Assembly (NCBI GenBank): GCA_045576655.1
Contig: JAZNGW010000032.1
Location: forward strand, 62,001-126,000
Direction of reading: 5' to 3'
DNA from: RGIG8745 sp045576655
GTDB lineage: Bacteria; Bacteroidota; Bacteroidia; Bacteroidales; Bacteroidaceae
DNA length: 64,000 bases
Below the pieces are notes generated by a model, which did no database searches, had not been told where the DNA came from, and was given only the letters and a program-made list of their open reading frames with translations. Position 1 is the stretch's first letter. Every line of letters begins with the position of its first letter. A program made the position numbers and the translations under genes. This document shows positions 34,048 through 42,611 of the stretch, piece by piece.

Positions 34048-34171
34048 TGTGGGGACTGATGGGAATTACGCTTGTAATGCATAATACTTTTACCTTGTGT
34101 GTGCATAATATATTGTATTCCAGATTGTTAGTTGTCGCAGGCGATATCGGTGGGCTTTTTTATATATTTGA

Positions 34172-34209
34172 GATAAAAAAAAGATGCGCCAAATAGTGTT
34201 TGGCACATC
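34172..34209 (-). terminator. Terminator of the glycogen operon
   Basis: GATGCGCCAAA and TTTGGCACATC pair with one mismatch around a 5-base loop. On the minus strand a run of eight T follows. Confidence 0.85.
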
Positions 34210-34238
34210 CTTTTCTGCTATAATTACTGAATAGTAGA

Positions 34239-35618
34239 CTACTTTTCTTTCTTTGCACATGCTTTTTTAGCGCATGGCTTCTTCTCTGCAGGTTTCTCGG
34301 TTGCTTTCTTTGCTTTAGCCGCTTTTTCTATTTCCTTGCGCAATTTTGCGATTTCCTTGTCCTTTGCCTCAATCTCTTCGCCCTGGTTCTTGATGGTTGT
34401 AAGCAGAGAGTTGAGTTCTTCGTTATCCATGTCTACAGGGTAGAGTGAATTAACTCGGTTGATGAAGTCGCCAAGAATATTCATGTAGTTTGTAAATGCG
34501 TCGTATGGTCCGTCGTAGATTCCGCGGTTCATTGTAACGCTGTTAGCCTTTGTTGTCATGAAGCGGAAGTTGTTTGATGCCTGCAGATAGTCCCAGTCTT
34601 GTTTGATGCGACGGTCTGTGCAGATGCGAATACGGTCAGCAACACTGTAGAGTTTGTCAAATGCCTCACGCTGCATAACGTTTCCAAGCCAGCAGCTGGT
34701 GTCACGCTCTTCGTCAACCCAAGAAACGTTGTATGGAACTTCGAGTGGACCCACAGATTCTGTTTTTGTGCAGAGTTCTGAAGGTGTAGAGAATGTAATG
34801 CCTCTTTCTTTAGCGCATTTAGGAAGTGCCTTGAGGAATTCCAGAATGTTTGAACTAAGCGGTTGGAAGATGCCGAGCGCACAAAGTTCCATGAAAATGT
34901 TGATGACTTTTTCTTCTTCAGGAAGGTTGGCAATCCAATCAATATATGTTTCAGCGAAGAGTGGATATTCGCTCCAGCTTGAGTTGTTGAAACGCAGGCT
35001 GATGTCATCAGAGAGTTTATAGTCGCGGAGGAGCAGTTTGAGTTTTGGGTTCATCGCACAGTTGTATACAAAGTGCGGTGATTTCCATCCAAGGATATGT
35101 TTAGCACCTTCTGTCAACATACCCTTGAATCCCATCGCTGCAACTTGCGCTCCGATTTCGTCGGAATATATGAGTGATGAATTACGGAATACTTTTGGTG
35201 TCTGTCCGAAGAGTTCCTTAATCTTATTTTTCATGCGCATGCATTCATCGCGGAAGCTCTCCTCGTTCTTGAGTGATGCCAATCCGTGGCTGTATGGCTC
35301 GCAGAGAAATTCTACGCATCCAGTTGAATTAAGTTCTTTCAGGAGATCGATGACTTGCGGAGCATGCATTTCCATTTGTTCAAGCCCCACACCTGAAAGT
35401 GATAGCGCAACCTTGAAGTACCCAGGATTTTCCTTTGCCATCTGAATGAGGGCATTAAGCGCAGGGACGTATGAACGTTCTGCTATGTCGTTGATTGAAC
35501 GTTCGTTCTCGTAGTCGTCATAGTAATAATGGTCGCGACCAATGTCGAAGAAACGGTAGCGTTTGAGATGTATAATTTGGTGTATCTCAAAATACAAACA
35601 TATTGTTTTCATATTCAT
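34239..35618 (-). CDS. GH57 alpha-amylase-like protein, catalytic segment altered
   Basis: 459 residues; the natural start may be the second Met (MKTICLYFEIHQIIHLKRYRF, 6 bases in). The GH57 barrel spans about residues 1-300, with FLCEPYSHGLASL and KVFRNSSLIYSDEIG conserved. Region 4, which in amylase-type GH57 enzymes carries the acid/base Asp in a form like MDYETFG, reads FMELCALG at residues 242-249, so the usual machinery is not complete. Amylase-like GH57 homologues with missing catalytic residues are known in Bacteroidota. The C-terminal ~60 residues are a Lys/Ala-rich coiled coil. Last gene of the glycogen cluster. Confidence 0.85.
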   Translation of the reverse strand: MNMKTICLYFEIHQIIHLKRYRFFDIGRDHYYYDDYENERSINDIAERSYVPALNALIQMAKENPGYFKVALSLSGVGLEQMEMHAPQVIDLLKELNSTGCVEFLCEPYSHGLASLKNEESFRDECMRMKNKIKELFGQTPKVFRNSSLIYSDEIGAQVAAMGFKGMLTEGAKHILGWKSPHFVYNCAMNPKLKLLLRDYKLSDDISLRFNNSSWSEYPLFAETYIDWIANLPEEEKVINIFMELCALGIFQPLSSNILEFLKALPKCAKERGITFSTPSELCTKTESVGPLEVPYNVSWVDEERDTSCWLGNVMQREAFDKLYSVADRIRICTDRRIKQDWDYLQASNNFRFMTTKANSVTMNRGIYDGPYDAFTNYMNILGDFINRVNSLYPVDMDNEELNSLLTTIKNQGEEIEAKDKEIAKLRKEIEKAAKAKKATEKPAEKKPCAKKACAKKEK

Positions 35619-35639
35619 TGAGTTTTTAATTTTTGCTTT

Positions 35640-36917
35640 TTATCGACGGTTAAATTTCTCTATTGTCTGGTCATACAAGCGGCGCATGCGCTGACCAACT
35701 TTTTCCCATGTTATTCCGTCCACTTCTTTTATACCTTCTTCCTGAAGATACTTGAAGAGTGAAGGGTTTGTACATATTGAATAGATGGCATCAGCCATTG
35801 CGTGAATGTCCCAATAGTCTACTTTTATTACCTTATCGAGAATCTCTCCGCAACCAGACTGTTTGGATATGATTGACGGTGTGCCACATTGCATTGCCTC
35901 AAGCGGAGCAATACCGAAAGGTTCACTGACAGATGGCATTACAAAAACGTCGCTGTCTTTATAGCATTCGTAAACCTGTCGTCCCTTTTGGAAACCAGGG
36001 AAATGGAACCGGTCGGCAATACCTCGTTCTGCAACCATATCAATCATAGCGTTGAGCATGTCGCCCGAACCAGCCATGCAGAAACGTATGTTGCGTGTAC
36101 GCTGGAGCACAAGTGAAGCCGCTTCAACAAAATATTCAGGACCTTTCTGCATTGTAATACGTCCGAGGAATGTCACGACTTTCTCGCCGTTATGTTCTTT
36201 TCGTGGTATCTCCTGTAGTTCTTGCGAAAGCGGATAAACGGCATTGTGCATGGCAAACACCTTGTTAGGGTCTTGATGGTATTCATTGATAACGGTGCGC
36301 CGCGTAAGTTCTGACACGCACATGATGCAGTCAGCATGGTCCATGCCGTTCTTTTCGATAGAATAGACAGTAGGATTAACCTTACCGCGTGAGCGGTCGA
36401 AGTCTGTTGCATGAACATGTATGCAAAGCGGTTTTCCGCTGACCATCTTGGAATGTACGCCTGCTGGGTAAGTCAGCCAATCGTGTGCATGAATGATGTC
36501 GAACTGCTCGGTACGGGCCACAACACCTGCGATGATAGAGAAATTGTTAATCTCGTCGTGTAGATTGCCTGGATAACCTCCTGCAAACTCCATGCATCCC
36601 ATGTCGTTCACATTCATGTAAGAGAAATCGGCATAAATATTGTCGCGGAAACGATAGTAGTCTTCAGGCGACATGTAGTTCGGTACTCTTGACTTTACAT
36701 AGTCGTAATCATGCCCTCTCCAAACGATAGGCACCTGGTTCATGCCAATTATCTTGTTGCGAGGGATGTTCTCCTCTTCTCCGCATGGTTTTGGAAGGCA
36801 GAATATAGTCTCCATATCTTCCTGCATGGTCAAACCGCGAGTTATACCATACGAAGCTACAGCAAGACCGCCATATATCTTTGGTGGAAACTCCCAACCG
36901 AAATTTAGTACTCTCAT
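35640..36917 (-). CDS. Glycosyltransferase, glycogen/starch synthase-like
   Basis: 425 residues, GT-B fold. The N-terminus MRVLNFGWEFPPKIYGGLAV resembles the K-x-G-G-L loop of glycogen synthases in form (YGGLA). The C-terminal half has VTFLGRITMQKGPEYFVEA and the nucleotide-sugar region SVSEPFGIAPLEAMQCGTP, typical of GT4/GT5 retaining enzymes. Its place between a debranching enzyme and a GH57 homologue points to alpha-glucan synthesis. The donor (UDP- or ADP-glucose) cannot be told from the sequence. 21 bases separate it from the GH57 gene and 15 from the debranching gene. Confidence 0.85.
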   Translation of the reverse strand: MRVLNFGWEFPPKIYGGLAVASYGITRGLTMQEDMETIFCLPKPCGEEENIPRNKIIGMNQVPIVWRGHDYDYVKSRVPNYMSPEDYYRFRDNIYADFSYMNVNDMGCMEFAGGYPGNLHDEINNFSIIAGVVARTEQFDIIHAHDWLTYPAGVHSKMVSGKPLCIHVHATDFDRSRGKVNPTVYSIEKNGMDHADCIMCVSELTRRTVINEYHQDPNKVFAMHNAVYPLSQELQEIPRKEHNGEKVVTFLGRITMQKGPEYFVEAASLVLQRTRNIRFCMAGSGDMLNAMIDMVAERGIADRFHFPGFQKGRQVYECYKDSDVFVMPSVSEPFGIAPLEAMQCGTPSIISKQSGCGEILDKVIKVDYWDIHAMADAIYSICTNPSLFKYLQEEGIKEVDGITWEKVGQRMRRLYDQTIEKFNRR

Positions 36918-36932
36918 ATATTCGTCCTCCTA

Positions 36933-38876
36933 TTAATCGTTTTCGTAATTACTCAATAATTTATTAACGCGAAGCACCTCGGCAACGTTCATTGCAAATG
37001 ACAATGCACCGCGTCCGTGGAATGGAGGGTTGCCGTCGAAGAGTTCAGGCAATGTGCCTATGCAATGGTAATTGAGCTCTTCCTCAAGTCCGACGAAATG
37101 GCGGTCAACGAATGACAAACCGCTTCGCTTGTAAATCTTGAGGCATGTTTCGAGATAGAATCCTGATAGCCAAGGCCACACAGACCCTTGATGGTATGCA
37201 GAATCTCTCTCCATTTGACCTCCCTGATACATTGGGTTGTAGCCTCCGCTCTTTGGCGAGAGCGAACGTATGCCCTTAGGTGTGCGGAGTTCTTTTGTGC
37301 AGATGTCGAATACACGCTTGCGCTCCTGTATGCTTAGTGGTGAATATTCAAGCGATGTGGCAATGAGCATATTAGGACGTACGCTCCACGAAATGTATGA
37401 GTCGTCAACATAATCAAGAAGATAACCATGCTGATTAAGGAATGTTTCCTTAAATGATGCTCCTGTGATTTCTGCAAGTTTTGTGTATTCGATGGCCTGG
37501 TCTTGATGACCTAAATGTGAAAGCAAGTGAGCATTGAATACAAGCGCATTATACCATAGTGCGTTGAACTCTACAATGTATCCAGAACGCGGAACTACAG
37601 GTCTGCCCATGACTTCTGAATTCATCCATGTAATAGCCTTGTCGCGACCGTTTGCATAGAGAAGTCCATTTTCATGAAGGAACAAATTGTTATGCTTGCC
37701 TTGTTTGATGAAGTCAACGATGCGGTCAACTAACTTGCCATACTTAGCAGCGGCTTCGTCAAAAGACTTGAGCAATGCGTATTGTTGAATTGCCCATACA
37801 GCCCAAAGAAGTACATCAGGCTGTTCCATCTCATACATTTTTACAGATATCGGACGTCCTTCGATAAGGTCGTTGATGGCTTTTTCTGCTGTTTTCATTA
37901 CCTTGTCGAAATATTCCGATTCATTATTGGCAAGAGTCAATCCTGGAAGAGAAATAAATGTATCGCGAGCGCGACATTTGAACCAAGGATAACCTGCGAG
38001 AATATAGTCCTCTCCGTTACTCTCATTGTAGAACTGGTGTGCTGCATTCACCAAACAAGCATAGAAACTGTCGCGTGCAACATGAACGTCATATTCTTCG
38101 TCGAAGAGTTTCTTCATGCTGCGTGAAGGCAAGTTCTTGACGCCAGCAGAGAATACAACGCTTTCACCTTTTTTGATGTTGAATTCAAAGTAACCAGGAA
38201 CATAGAGATCTTCTGTGTATTCATATCCAAGCTCTTGTTCCCTTTGATATTCAATACCCTTGTACCAGTTTGGTTCAAACTTGAATTCATTTTTCTTGTT
38301 TAGTTGCATGTATAGTTCTGGATAACCGTCGTACATGCGAGTCTTAATTCCATTATCAACTTCGTCATAGTGACGGTTGACCATTCCGTTCTCATGCGTG
38401 CAGCTATTAACACTGCGGAAGGCCAGGAATGGGCGAAGGCGCAACGTTGTTAGCGAGTGTGCTTCAAGTAGCGTGTAGCGGATTAGAATTCTGTTTTCAA
38501 AATGCTGAAAAACTTTTTCTTTTTTCAAAACAACACCGCCCACACGGAATATTGTTGTAGGAATCTTGTCCCATTCAAATTCACGGATGTACTTATGTCC
38601 GTTGGGACTATAAGTGTCACCTGAATATTTATGCAAACCAAGATTAAATTCCGCTCCATGTTGGATAACGGTTTCATCAAGTGATGAAAGGAGTACATGA
38701 TTGTCATCATCCAACTCAGGAACTGGTACAACCAATAATCCGTGGTATTTACGCGTATTACAGTCGACTATTGACGAGCATGAATACGCACCCGAACGAT
38801 TGGTGCGAAGAATCTCTTTTGGCAAAGCTTCCTGCAAATTGGTCATTTGGGTCTTGTCAAAACGTAAATAGCTCAT
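36933..38876 (-). CDS. Glycogen debranching enzyme (amylo-alpha-1,6-glucosidase, GH133)
   Basis: 647 residues. The N-terminal domain (about 1-250) is the debranching-enzyme N-terminal type, starting with EALPKEILRTNRSGAYSCSS and TRKYHGLLVVP. The C-terminal (alpha/alpha)6-barrel domain carries AGYPWFKCRARDTFISLPGL, the probable catalytic Asp region, and GSVWPWLSGFYLETCL. It removes alpha-1,6 branches of glycogen in the cytoplasm. First gene of the cluster and directly behind a strong promoter, divergent from a Crp/Fnr regulator. Confidence 0.93.
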   Translation of the reverse strand: MSYLRFDKTQMTNLQEALPKEILRTNRSGAYSCSSIVDCNTRKYHGLLVVPVPELDDDNHVLLSSLDETVIQHGAEFNLGLHKYSGDTYSPNGHKYIREFEWDKIPTTIFRVGGVVLKKEKVFQHFENRILIRYTLLEAHSLTTLRLRPFLAFRSVNSCTHENGMVNRHYDEVDNGIKTRMYDGYPELYMQLNKKNEFKFEPNWYKGIEYQREQELGYEYTEDLYVPGYFEFNIKKGESVVFSAGVKNLPSRSMKKLFDEEYDVHVARDSFYACLVNAAHQFYNESNGEDYILAGYPWFKCRARDTFISLPGLTLANNESEYFDKVMKTAEKAINDLIEGRPISVKMYEMEQPDVLLWAVWAIQQYALLKSFDEAAAKYGKLVDRIVDFIKQGKHNNLFLHENGLLYANGRDKAITWMNSEVMGRPVVPRSGYIVEFNALWYNALVFNAHLLSHLGHQDQAIEYTKLAEITGASFKETFLNQHGYLLDYVDDSYISWSVRPNMLIATSLEYSPLSIQERKRVFDICTKELRTPKGIRSLSPKSGGYNPMYQGGQMERDSAYHQGSVWPWLSGFYLETCLKIYKRSGLSFVDRHFVGLEEELNYHCIGTLPELFDGNPPFHGRGALSFAMNVAEVLRVNKLLSNYEND

Positions 38877-38930
38877 AGATTTATTTTTAAGGTTATTTCT
38901 TATATATTAGTGTTTTTTCGATAAACACGT

Positions 38931-38960
38931 CAAATTTAATAAAAAGTGGTTTATAAACAA
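38931..38960 (-). promoter_or_regulatory. Glycogen operon promoter (TTG, 19 bases, TAAATTTG)
   Basis: On the minus strand, TTG at 38958-38960 and TAAATTTG at 38931-38938, 19 bases apart. The start of transcription would be near 38924, about 47 bases before the debranching gene. Confidence 0.75.
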
Positions 38961-39002
38961 TGTTTTTTTTTCAAAATAAGCATTTAAATTATTATGAATG
39001 TA

Positions 39003-39029
39003 CAAAACATGTCGTATAACATTGTTTTG
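39003..39029. promoter_or_regulatory. Inverted repeat CAAAACA-N13-TGTTTTG over the crp-like promoter
   Basis: Two perfect 7-base arms flank 13 bases and cover the -33 TTG of the regulator gene. Dyad symmetry at this place fits autoregulation by the Crp/Fnr-type dimer or control by another dimeric protein. Confidence 0.45.
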
Positions 39030-39052
39030 AATGTATTTTTGCACTAAATTTG
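39022..39052 (+). promoter_or_regulatory. Promoter of the Crp/Fnr-type gene (TTG, 20 bases, TAAATTTG)
   Basis: TTG 39022-39024 and TAAATTTG 39045-39052, 20 bases apart, predicting a leader of about 60 bases. Confidence 0.75.
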
Positions 39053-39121
39053 CATAAACAAAAATGACAGTTGTATTTTCTCTATAGTCTAATCGTAAAT
39101 TTTTCAAATGCTTCTGGCATT

Positions 39122-39826
39122 ATGGTGAAAAAAGATTCTTTTAAAGAAAACGAAATAAAACAATATTTAAGCACTCTATTGTCTCTTCTTACAGAAGAAG
39201 AGGCGAAAGAACTTTTTTGTAATGTATCAATACAGCGTTACAAGAAAAATGAGATAATATACAAGGAAGGCGATGTGCCAACTGATTTGCTGTGCCTAAT
39301 AACTGGTAAAGTTAAAGTCTATAAAGAAGGAATAAGCGGACGAACTCAGATTATTCGTGTAATAAAGCCAGTTGAATATTTCGGCTATAGAGCATATTTC
39401 GCAAATCAGAATTTTATTACATCTGCTGCTGCTTTTGAAAATACTTTTATATGTAAAATACCATTAGAATTCATTAATAAGTGGCTTCAGAATAATAATA
39501 TCCTTGCAATGTTTTTCATACGACAACTGTCTGTGGATTTAGGTGTCAGCGATCAGCGAACTGTTAACCTAACTCAAAAGCATATTCGCGGAAGGTTAGC
39601 GGAGGCTTTGCTCTTCTTGATTGATTGCTATGGATTGGAGGAAGATGGAGTGACTTTGAGCATATATCTTTCACGTGAGGACCTTGCAAATCTTTCCAAT
39701 ATGACAACGTCAAATGCGATACGAACCCTGTCTGCATTTGCATCTGAAAATATTATTGCAATTGATGGGAAAAAAATTAGAATAACTGAGTTGGATAAAC
39801 TTAAAAAAATAAGTAAGATAGGCTGA
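39122..39826 (+). CDS. Crp/Fnr-family transcriptional regulator
   Basis: 234 residues starting MVKKDSFKENEIK; the open frame extends 51 bases upstream but runs into the leader. An N-terminal cyclic-nucleotide-binding-type beta roll lies at about residues 25-125 (KNEIIYKEGDVPTDLLCLITGKVKVYKEG). A C-terminal winged helix at about 155-230 has LSREDLANLSNMTTSNAIRTL. No N-terminal cysteine cluster is present, so it is not a classical oxygen-sensing FNR. Divergent from the glycogen cluster, which it may control. Confidence 0.9.
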   Translation: MVKKDSFKENEIKQYLSTLLSLLTEEEAKELFCNVSIQRYKKNEIIYKEGDVPTDLLCLITGKVKVYKEGISGRTQIIRVIKPVEYFGYRAYFANQNFITSAAAFENTFICKIPLEFINKWLQNNNILAMFFIRQLSVDLGVSDQRTVNLTQKHIRGRLAEALLFLIDCYGLEEDGVTLSIYLSREDLANLSNMTTSNAIRTLSAFASENIIAIDGKKIRITELDKLKKISKIG

Positions 39827-39875
39827 TTTATTATAGTTTTATCGCGCCTATCTTACCGTAGTTCCAATATCTTAA

Positions 39876-40760
39876 TTATTTCCGTCCAAATAATGAGAAA
39901 TGGACGTAACGTTTAGGTTGCAATCTCAAGTCTTTAAGCAGTGCAGAAGCGTTGTAGAGTGTTGAATCGAGATTGTGATATAGACTGTTGTCATTGAGGA
40001 GCAGACCTAAATTACTGTTTTCGTTATTTAATTTATTTGTGAAAAGTTGGAGACTTTGCATAGTTGTATTAACGTTACTTTCTAACCCTTTAAAATCTAT
40101 GTCCTTAAGATTGTTTGTCGCTATTTCCATATTATAGCAAATTGCATCTGTTTTGTTTAGGATAGAAGGTACGTCTTTTGCTAATAGGTTGTTGACCTCG
40201 TTAGTTGTAATTCTAAGTTCATTAGTTAATGCTTCGATATTGTGGATGGATGTTTGTATGGATGGGTCTATTAATATCGTATTTATAGATGTTAATATTG
40301 AATCCATCTTAGGGAGCAAATTTTGTATTTGAGGTACTATCTCAGATGCAGATGCCATCAAATCAGTTGTTTCCTTTCCAATAATAGTGTCGCCTGGTTC
40401 TAATGGGAGATAACTGTTGGCTGGCAGATTGATTTCTAATTTTGTTGATGCCAACATTTCTTTTGTAAGGCAGGCTGTACTTCCTTTGATAATAGTAAAT
40501 TCTTTATTTACTTCAATGGCTATAAGGATATTTCTTTCCTCTGGATTATAATTAATACTTTTAACAGAACCGATTTTCATTCCGCTTACTAAGACATCGC
40601 TTTGCGGAGTCAGTCCGTTTATGTTATTTATCTTGACATAATATGTGTATGTGTCATTGAATAGGTTTATTCCTTTGAGAAAGATGAAGCCTGTGTATAT
40701 GACAGCAAGTGCTAATATTGCTGTTATTCCAATCTTTACTTCTTTTGTGAAAAATGTCAT
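39876..40760 (-). CDS. MlaD/MCE-domain protein
   Basis: 294 residues. One N-terminal membrane helix (GITAILALAVIYTGFIFLKG) anchors it in the inner membrane. The MCE domain at about residues 38-115 (YYVKINNINGLTPQSDVLVSGMKIGSV) resembles substrate-binding proteins of phospholipid transport between membranes. The rest is predicted helical, rich in Asn and Leu, as in other MCE proteins. No MlaE/MlaF permease genes are nearby. It follows the amidase gene by 30 bases, a frequent pairing in Bacteroidota. Confidence 0.9.
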   Translation of the reverse strand: MTFFTKEVKIGITAILALAVIYTGFIFLKGINLFNDTYTYYVKINNINGLTPQSDVLVSGMKIGSVKSINYNPEERNILIAIEVNKEFTIIKGSTACLTKEMLASTKLEINLPANSYLPLEPGDTIIGKETTDLMASASEIVPQIQNLLPKMDSILTSINTILIDPSIQTSIHNIEALTNELRITTNEVNNLLAKDVPSILNKTDAICYNMEIATNNLKDIDFKGLESNVNTTMQSLQLFTNKLNNENSNLGLLLNDNSLYHNLDSTLYNASALLKDLRLQPKRYVHFSLFGRK

Positions 40761-40790
40761 AAACTTAAATATATATAGGGTTGTTTTAAA

Positions 40791-41570
40791 TTAGAGTTGT
40801 GCTTTGTATTTTTTTATTGCATTAAAAATACTTTTTGCCAATAACTTCCGTCCGTTATTAGTCATAAGGAATCTTTCTTCTGAGGGCGTAGATATGTATC
40901 CAAGTTCAAGTAGAACGCTTGGCATATATGTAAGTCTTAATACTGCGAAGTTTGCTTGCAAAACACCTGCGTCAGTCCTTTTAGCAGTAGTGACCATTTC
41001 GCGTTGTACTATTTGTGCAAAATCAACGCTTTGTTCCATGTGCTGATCCTGCAATAGTTCATACATTATGTCACTTTCGGAGGAATTAGGGTTGCTGTAG
41101 CTCCATTTTTCCTCTCCGTTTTCTTCTAGTTGGATTACAGAATTTTCTCGTTTTTCAACTTCTAAATTTGATTCTACAGTATTGAGTGTTAATGTATACG
41201 ATTGAACGCCTTGGGGTTTTCTTTTTGACCTTCTGTCGATAGCGTTGGTATGTACGGATATAAATAAATTAGCCTTTGCTTTGTTTGCAATTCGTGCTCT
41301 TTGTCCTAATTCTACAAATGTATCTGTTTTTCTTGTATATACAACTTTGACATCCTTAAGCTCTTCCGTGATCAGACGACCAATTTCTAATACAACGCTT
41401 AGGTTAATGTCTTTTTCACGATTGTTCCTATTTGATCCGATAGCTCCAGGATCTTTTCCTCCGTGTCCAGCATCTAACACAATAACAAAAGTCTCATCAT
41501 TACCTTCAGCCAATAATGATGTGAATGGTATTTGAATACAAAATAAAAGTATATATATGTATCTATGCAT
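40791..41570 (-). CDS. N-acetylmuramoyl-L-alanine amidase (Amidase_3)
   Basis: 259 residues, exported by a signal peptide (YIYILLFCIQIPFTSLLAEG). It cleaves the bond between MurNAc and L-Ala in peptidoglycan. Zinc ligands and the catalytic Glu are visible: VIVLDAGHGGKDPGAIGS (His), NRREKD-type segment NNREKDINLSVVLEIG (Glu), ISVHTNAID (His) and VLLELGYISTPSEE (Glu). First gene of the pair with the MCE protein; the -7 element TAAATTTG lies at 41592-41599. Confidence 0.93.
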   Translation of the reverse strand: MHRYIYILLFCIQIPFTSLLAEGNDETFVIVLDAGHGGKDPGAIGSNRNNREKDINLSVVLEIGRLITEELKDVKVVYTRKTDTFVELGQRARIANKAKANLFISVHTNAIDRRSKRKPQGVQSYTLTLNTVESNLEVEKRENSVIQLEENGEEKWSYSNPNSSESDIMYELLQDQHMEQSVDFAQIVQREMVTTAKRTDAGVLQANFAVLRLTYMPSVLLELGYISTPSEERFLMTNNGRKLLAKSIFNAIKKYKAQL

Positions 41571-41591
41571 TGAACTAAAATTCTAATTGTG

Positions 41592-41599
41592 CAAATTTA
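41592..41599 (-). promoter_or_regulatory. Amidase promoter, -7 element TAAATTTG
   Basis: It matches TAnnTTTG on the minus strand 22 bases before the amidase ATG. The -33 element is poor. Confidence 0.45.
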
Positions 41600-41711
41600 T
41601 GAAAAAAATAACAGAGATTTGTGTATTTATTTCCGCTTATTCCTATTGGGACATTCTGTTGGTAAAATAGGCAAGTTTTGTACTTTACTTTTTTTGAGTG
41701 GAGGAGCATGA

Positions 41712-42542
41712 TTAATTTAAAAAGTTCTCTATTTTGCAACCATAGTCTTTGTTAATTTTTTTATTTTTTGTAGCTCCTTTTAGTGACAGACTTGATTGTT
41801 TTTTTGCAAATACTTCTAAGTTAGCACATTTTATGTCGAATTCACCTTTGCTGTTGTTGTTAGCAAGTATTTCTAAACGATTGGTTTTTGCATTCATTGC
41901 AATTGTACTTTCCCCACCAGTATAAACAGAAATGTCTTTTTGTGCTTTGATGGTAATATCAGTTTTAGATGTACCGAATGTAGAGATGTTGGTGGTTTTG
42001 CATTCAACATTCTTGAATATGGCTTTTCCGATATCGTTATTTTCAAATTTAAAAATATTGCATTTCAGCGAGTCTATCGTAATGATGCCTGACGCAAAAT
42101 TACCAACTTGGAATAGTTCCGTTTCAATTATTCCATTTGATTCGAAGTTTCCATTTCCGCAAAGAGCCAAATATTTTAGTTCAGGTGACGTAATTAAAAG
42201 ACGTATGTTCTGTTTGTTTTTTATTGTACTTAATTCAACAACAGTCTCATTTTTCATGCCAATAGTAAGTATGCCTGAATCAAATGAGGTTTCAAGTAAA
42301 GGTATGACTTCTTGGCTTCCAACTGCTTGGATATTATATTCGCCTTGTGAGTATTCAATATCTACATTGCCTATGCTTGTTATTTGGATAAATGGTTCGA
42401 TGCATGGAATGTTTATAGTAGTATCTTTATTATTTACATGTTTGTCCTGTAATTTGTACAGATTCTCTTTTTTTTCTGTTGTGTTATTACATGCAAAAAT
42501 TACAATCAGGACAGCGGACAATAAAATATGGTGTCTTTTCAT
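41712..42542 (-). CDS. DUF2807-type (GIN domain) lipoprotein
   Basis: 276 residues from MKRHHILLSAVLIVIFACNN; a start 60 bases earlier is possible but breaks the signal peptide. The lipobox IFAC gives an outer-membrane or periplasmic lipoprotein. The body, about residues 45-265, is a repetitive beta-solenoid pattern with IQITSIGNVDIEYSQG, typical of the auto-transporter adhesin head GIN domain found in Bacteroidota surface proteins. Function unknown. 69 bases separate it from ettA. Confidence 0.8.
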   Translation of the reverse strand: MKRHHILLSAVLIVIFACNNTTEKKENLYKLQDKHVNNKDTTINIPCIEPFIQITSIGNVDIEYSQGEYNIQAVGSQEVIPLLETSFDSGILTIGMKNETVVELSTIKNKQNIRLLITSPELKYLALCGNGNFESNGIIETELFQVGNFASGIITIDSLKCNIFKFENNDIGKAIFKNVECKTTNISTFGTSKTDITIKAQKDISVYTGGESTIAMNAKTNRLEILANNNSKGEFDIKCANLEVFAKKQSSLSLKGATKNKKINKDYGCKIENFLN

Positions 42543-42611
42543 ATTTGTAAAAGTATATTTAATAGAAAATAATGGTAGTTGGAGTGTTTTAAGGCGCTCC
42601 AACTATAATAA

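Noticed and set aside
33793..34196. Three overlapping open frames through repeat array B
   Set aside because: The 22-base unit is not a multiple of 3 and has no stops, so frames stay open by construction. The products are repeats of HDCGGDV/LRLRW-like peptides with no coding signal.
34488..34520. Frameshift in the GH57 gene to explain the missing catalytic segment
   Set aside because: The frame is open with good sequence on both sides and the changed block is internal; a sequencing frameshift pair is possible but has no direct evidence.
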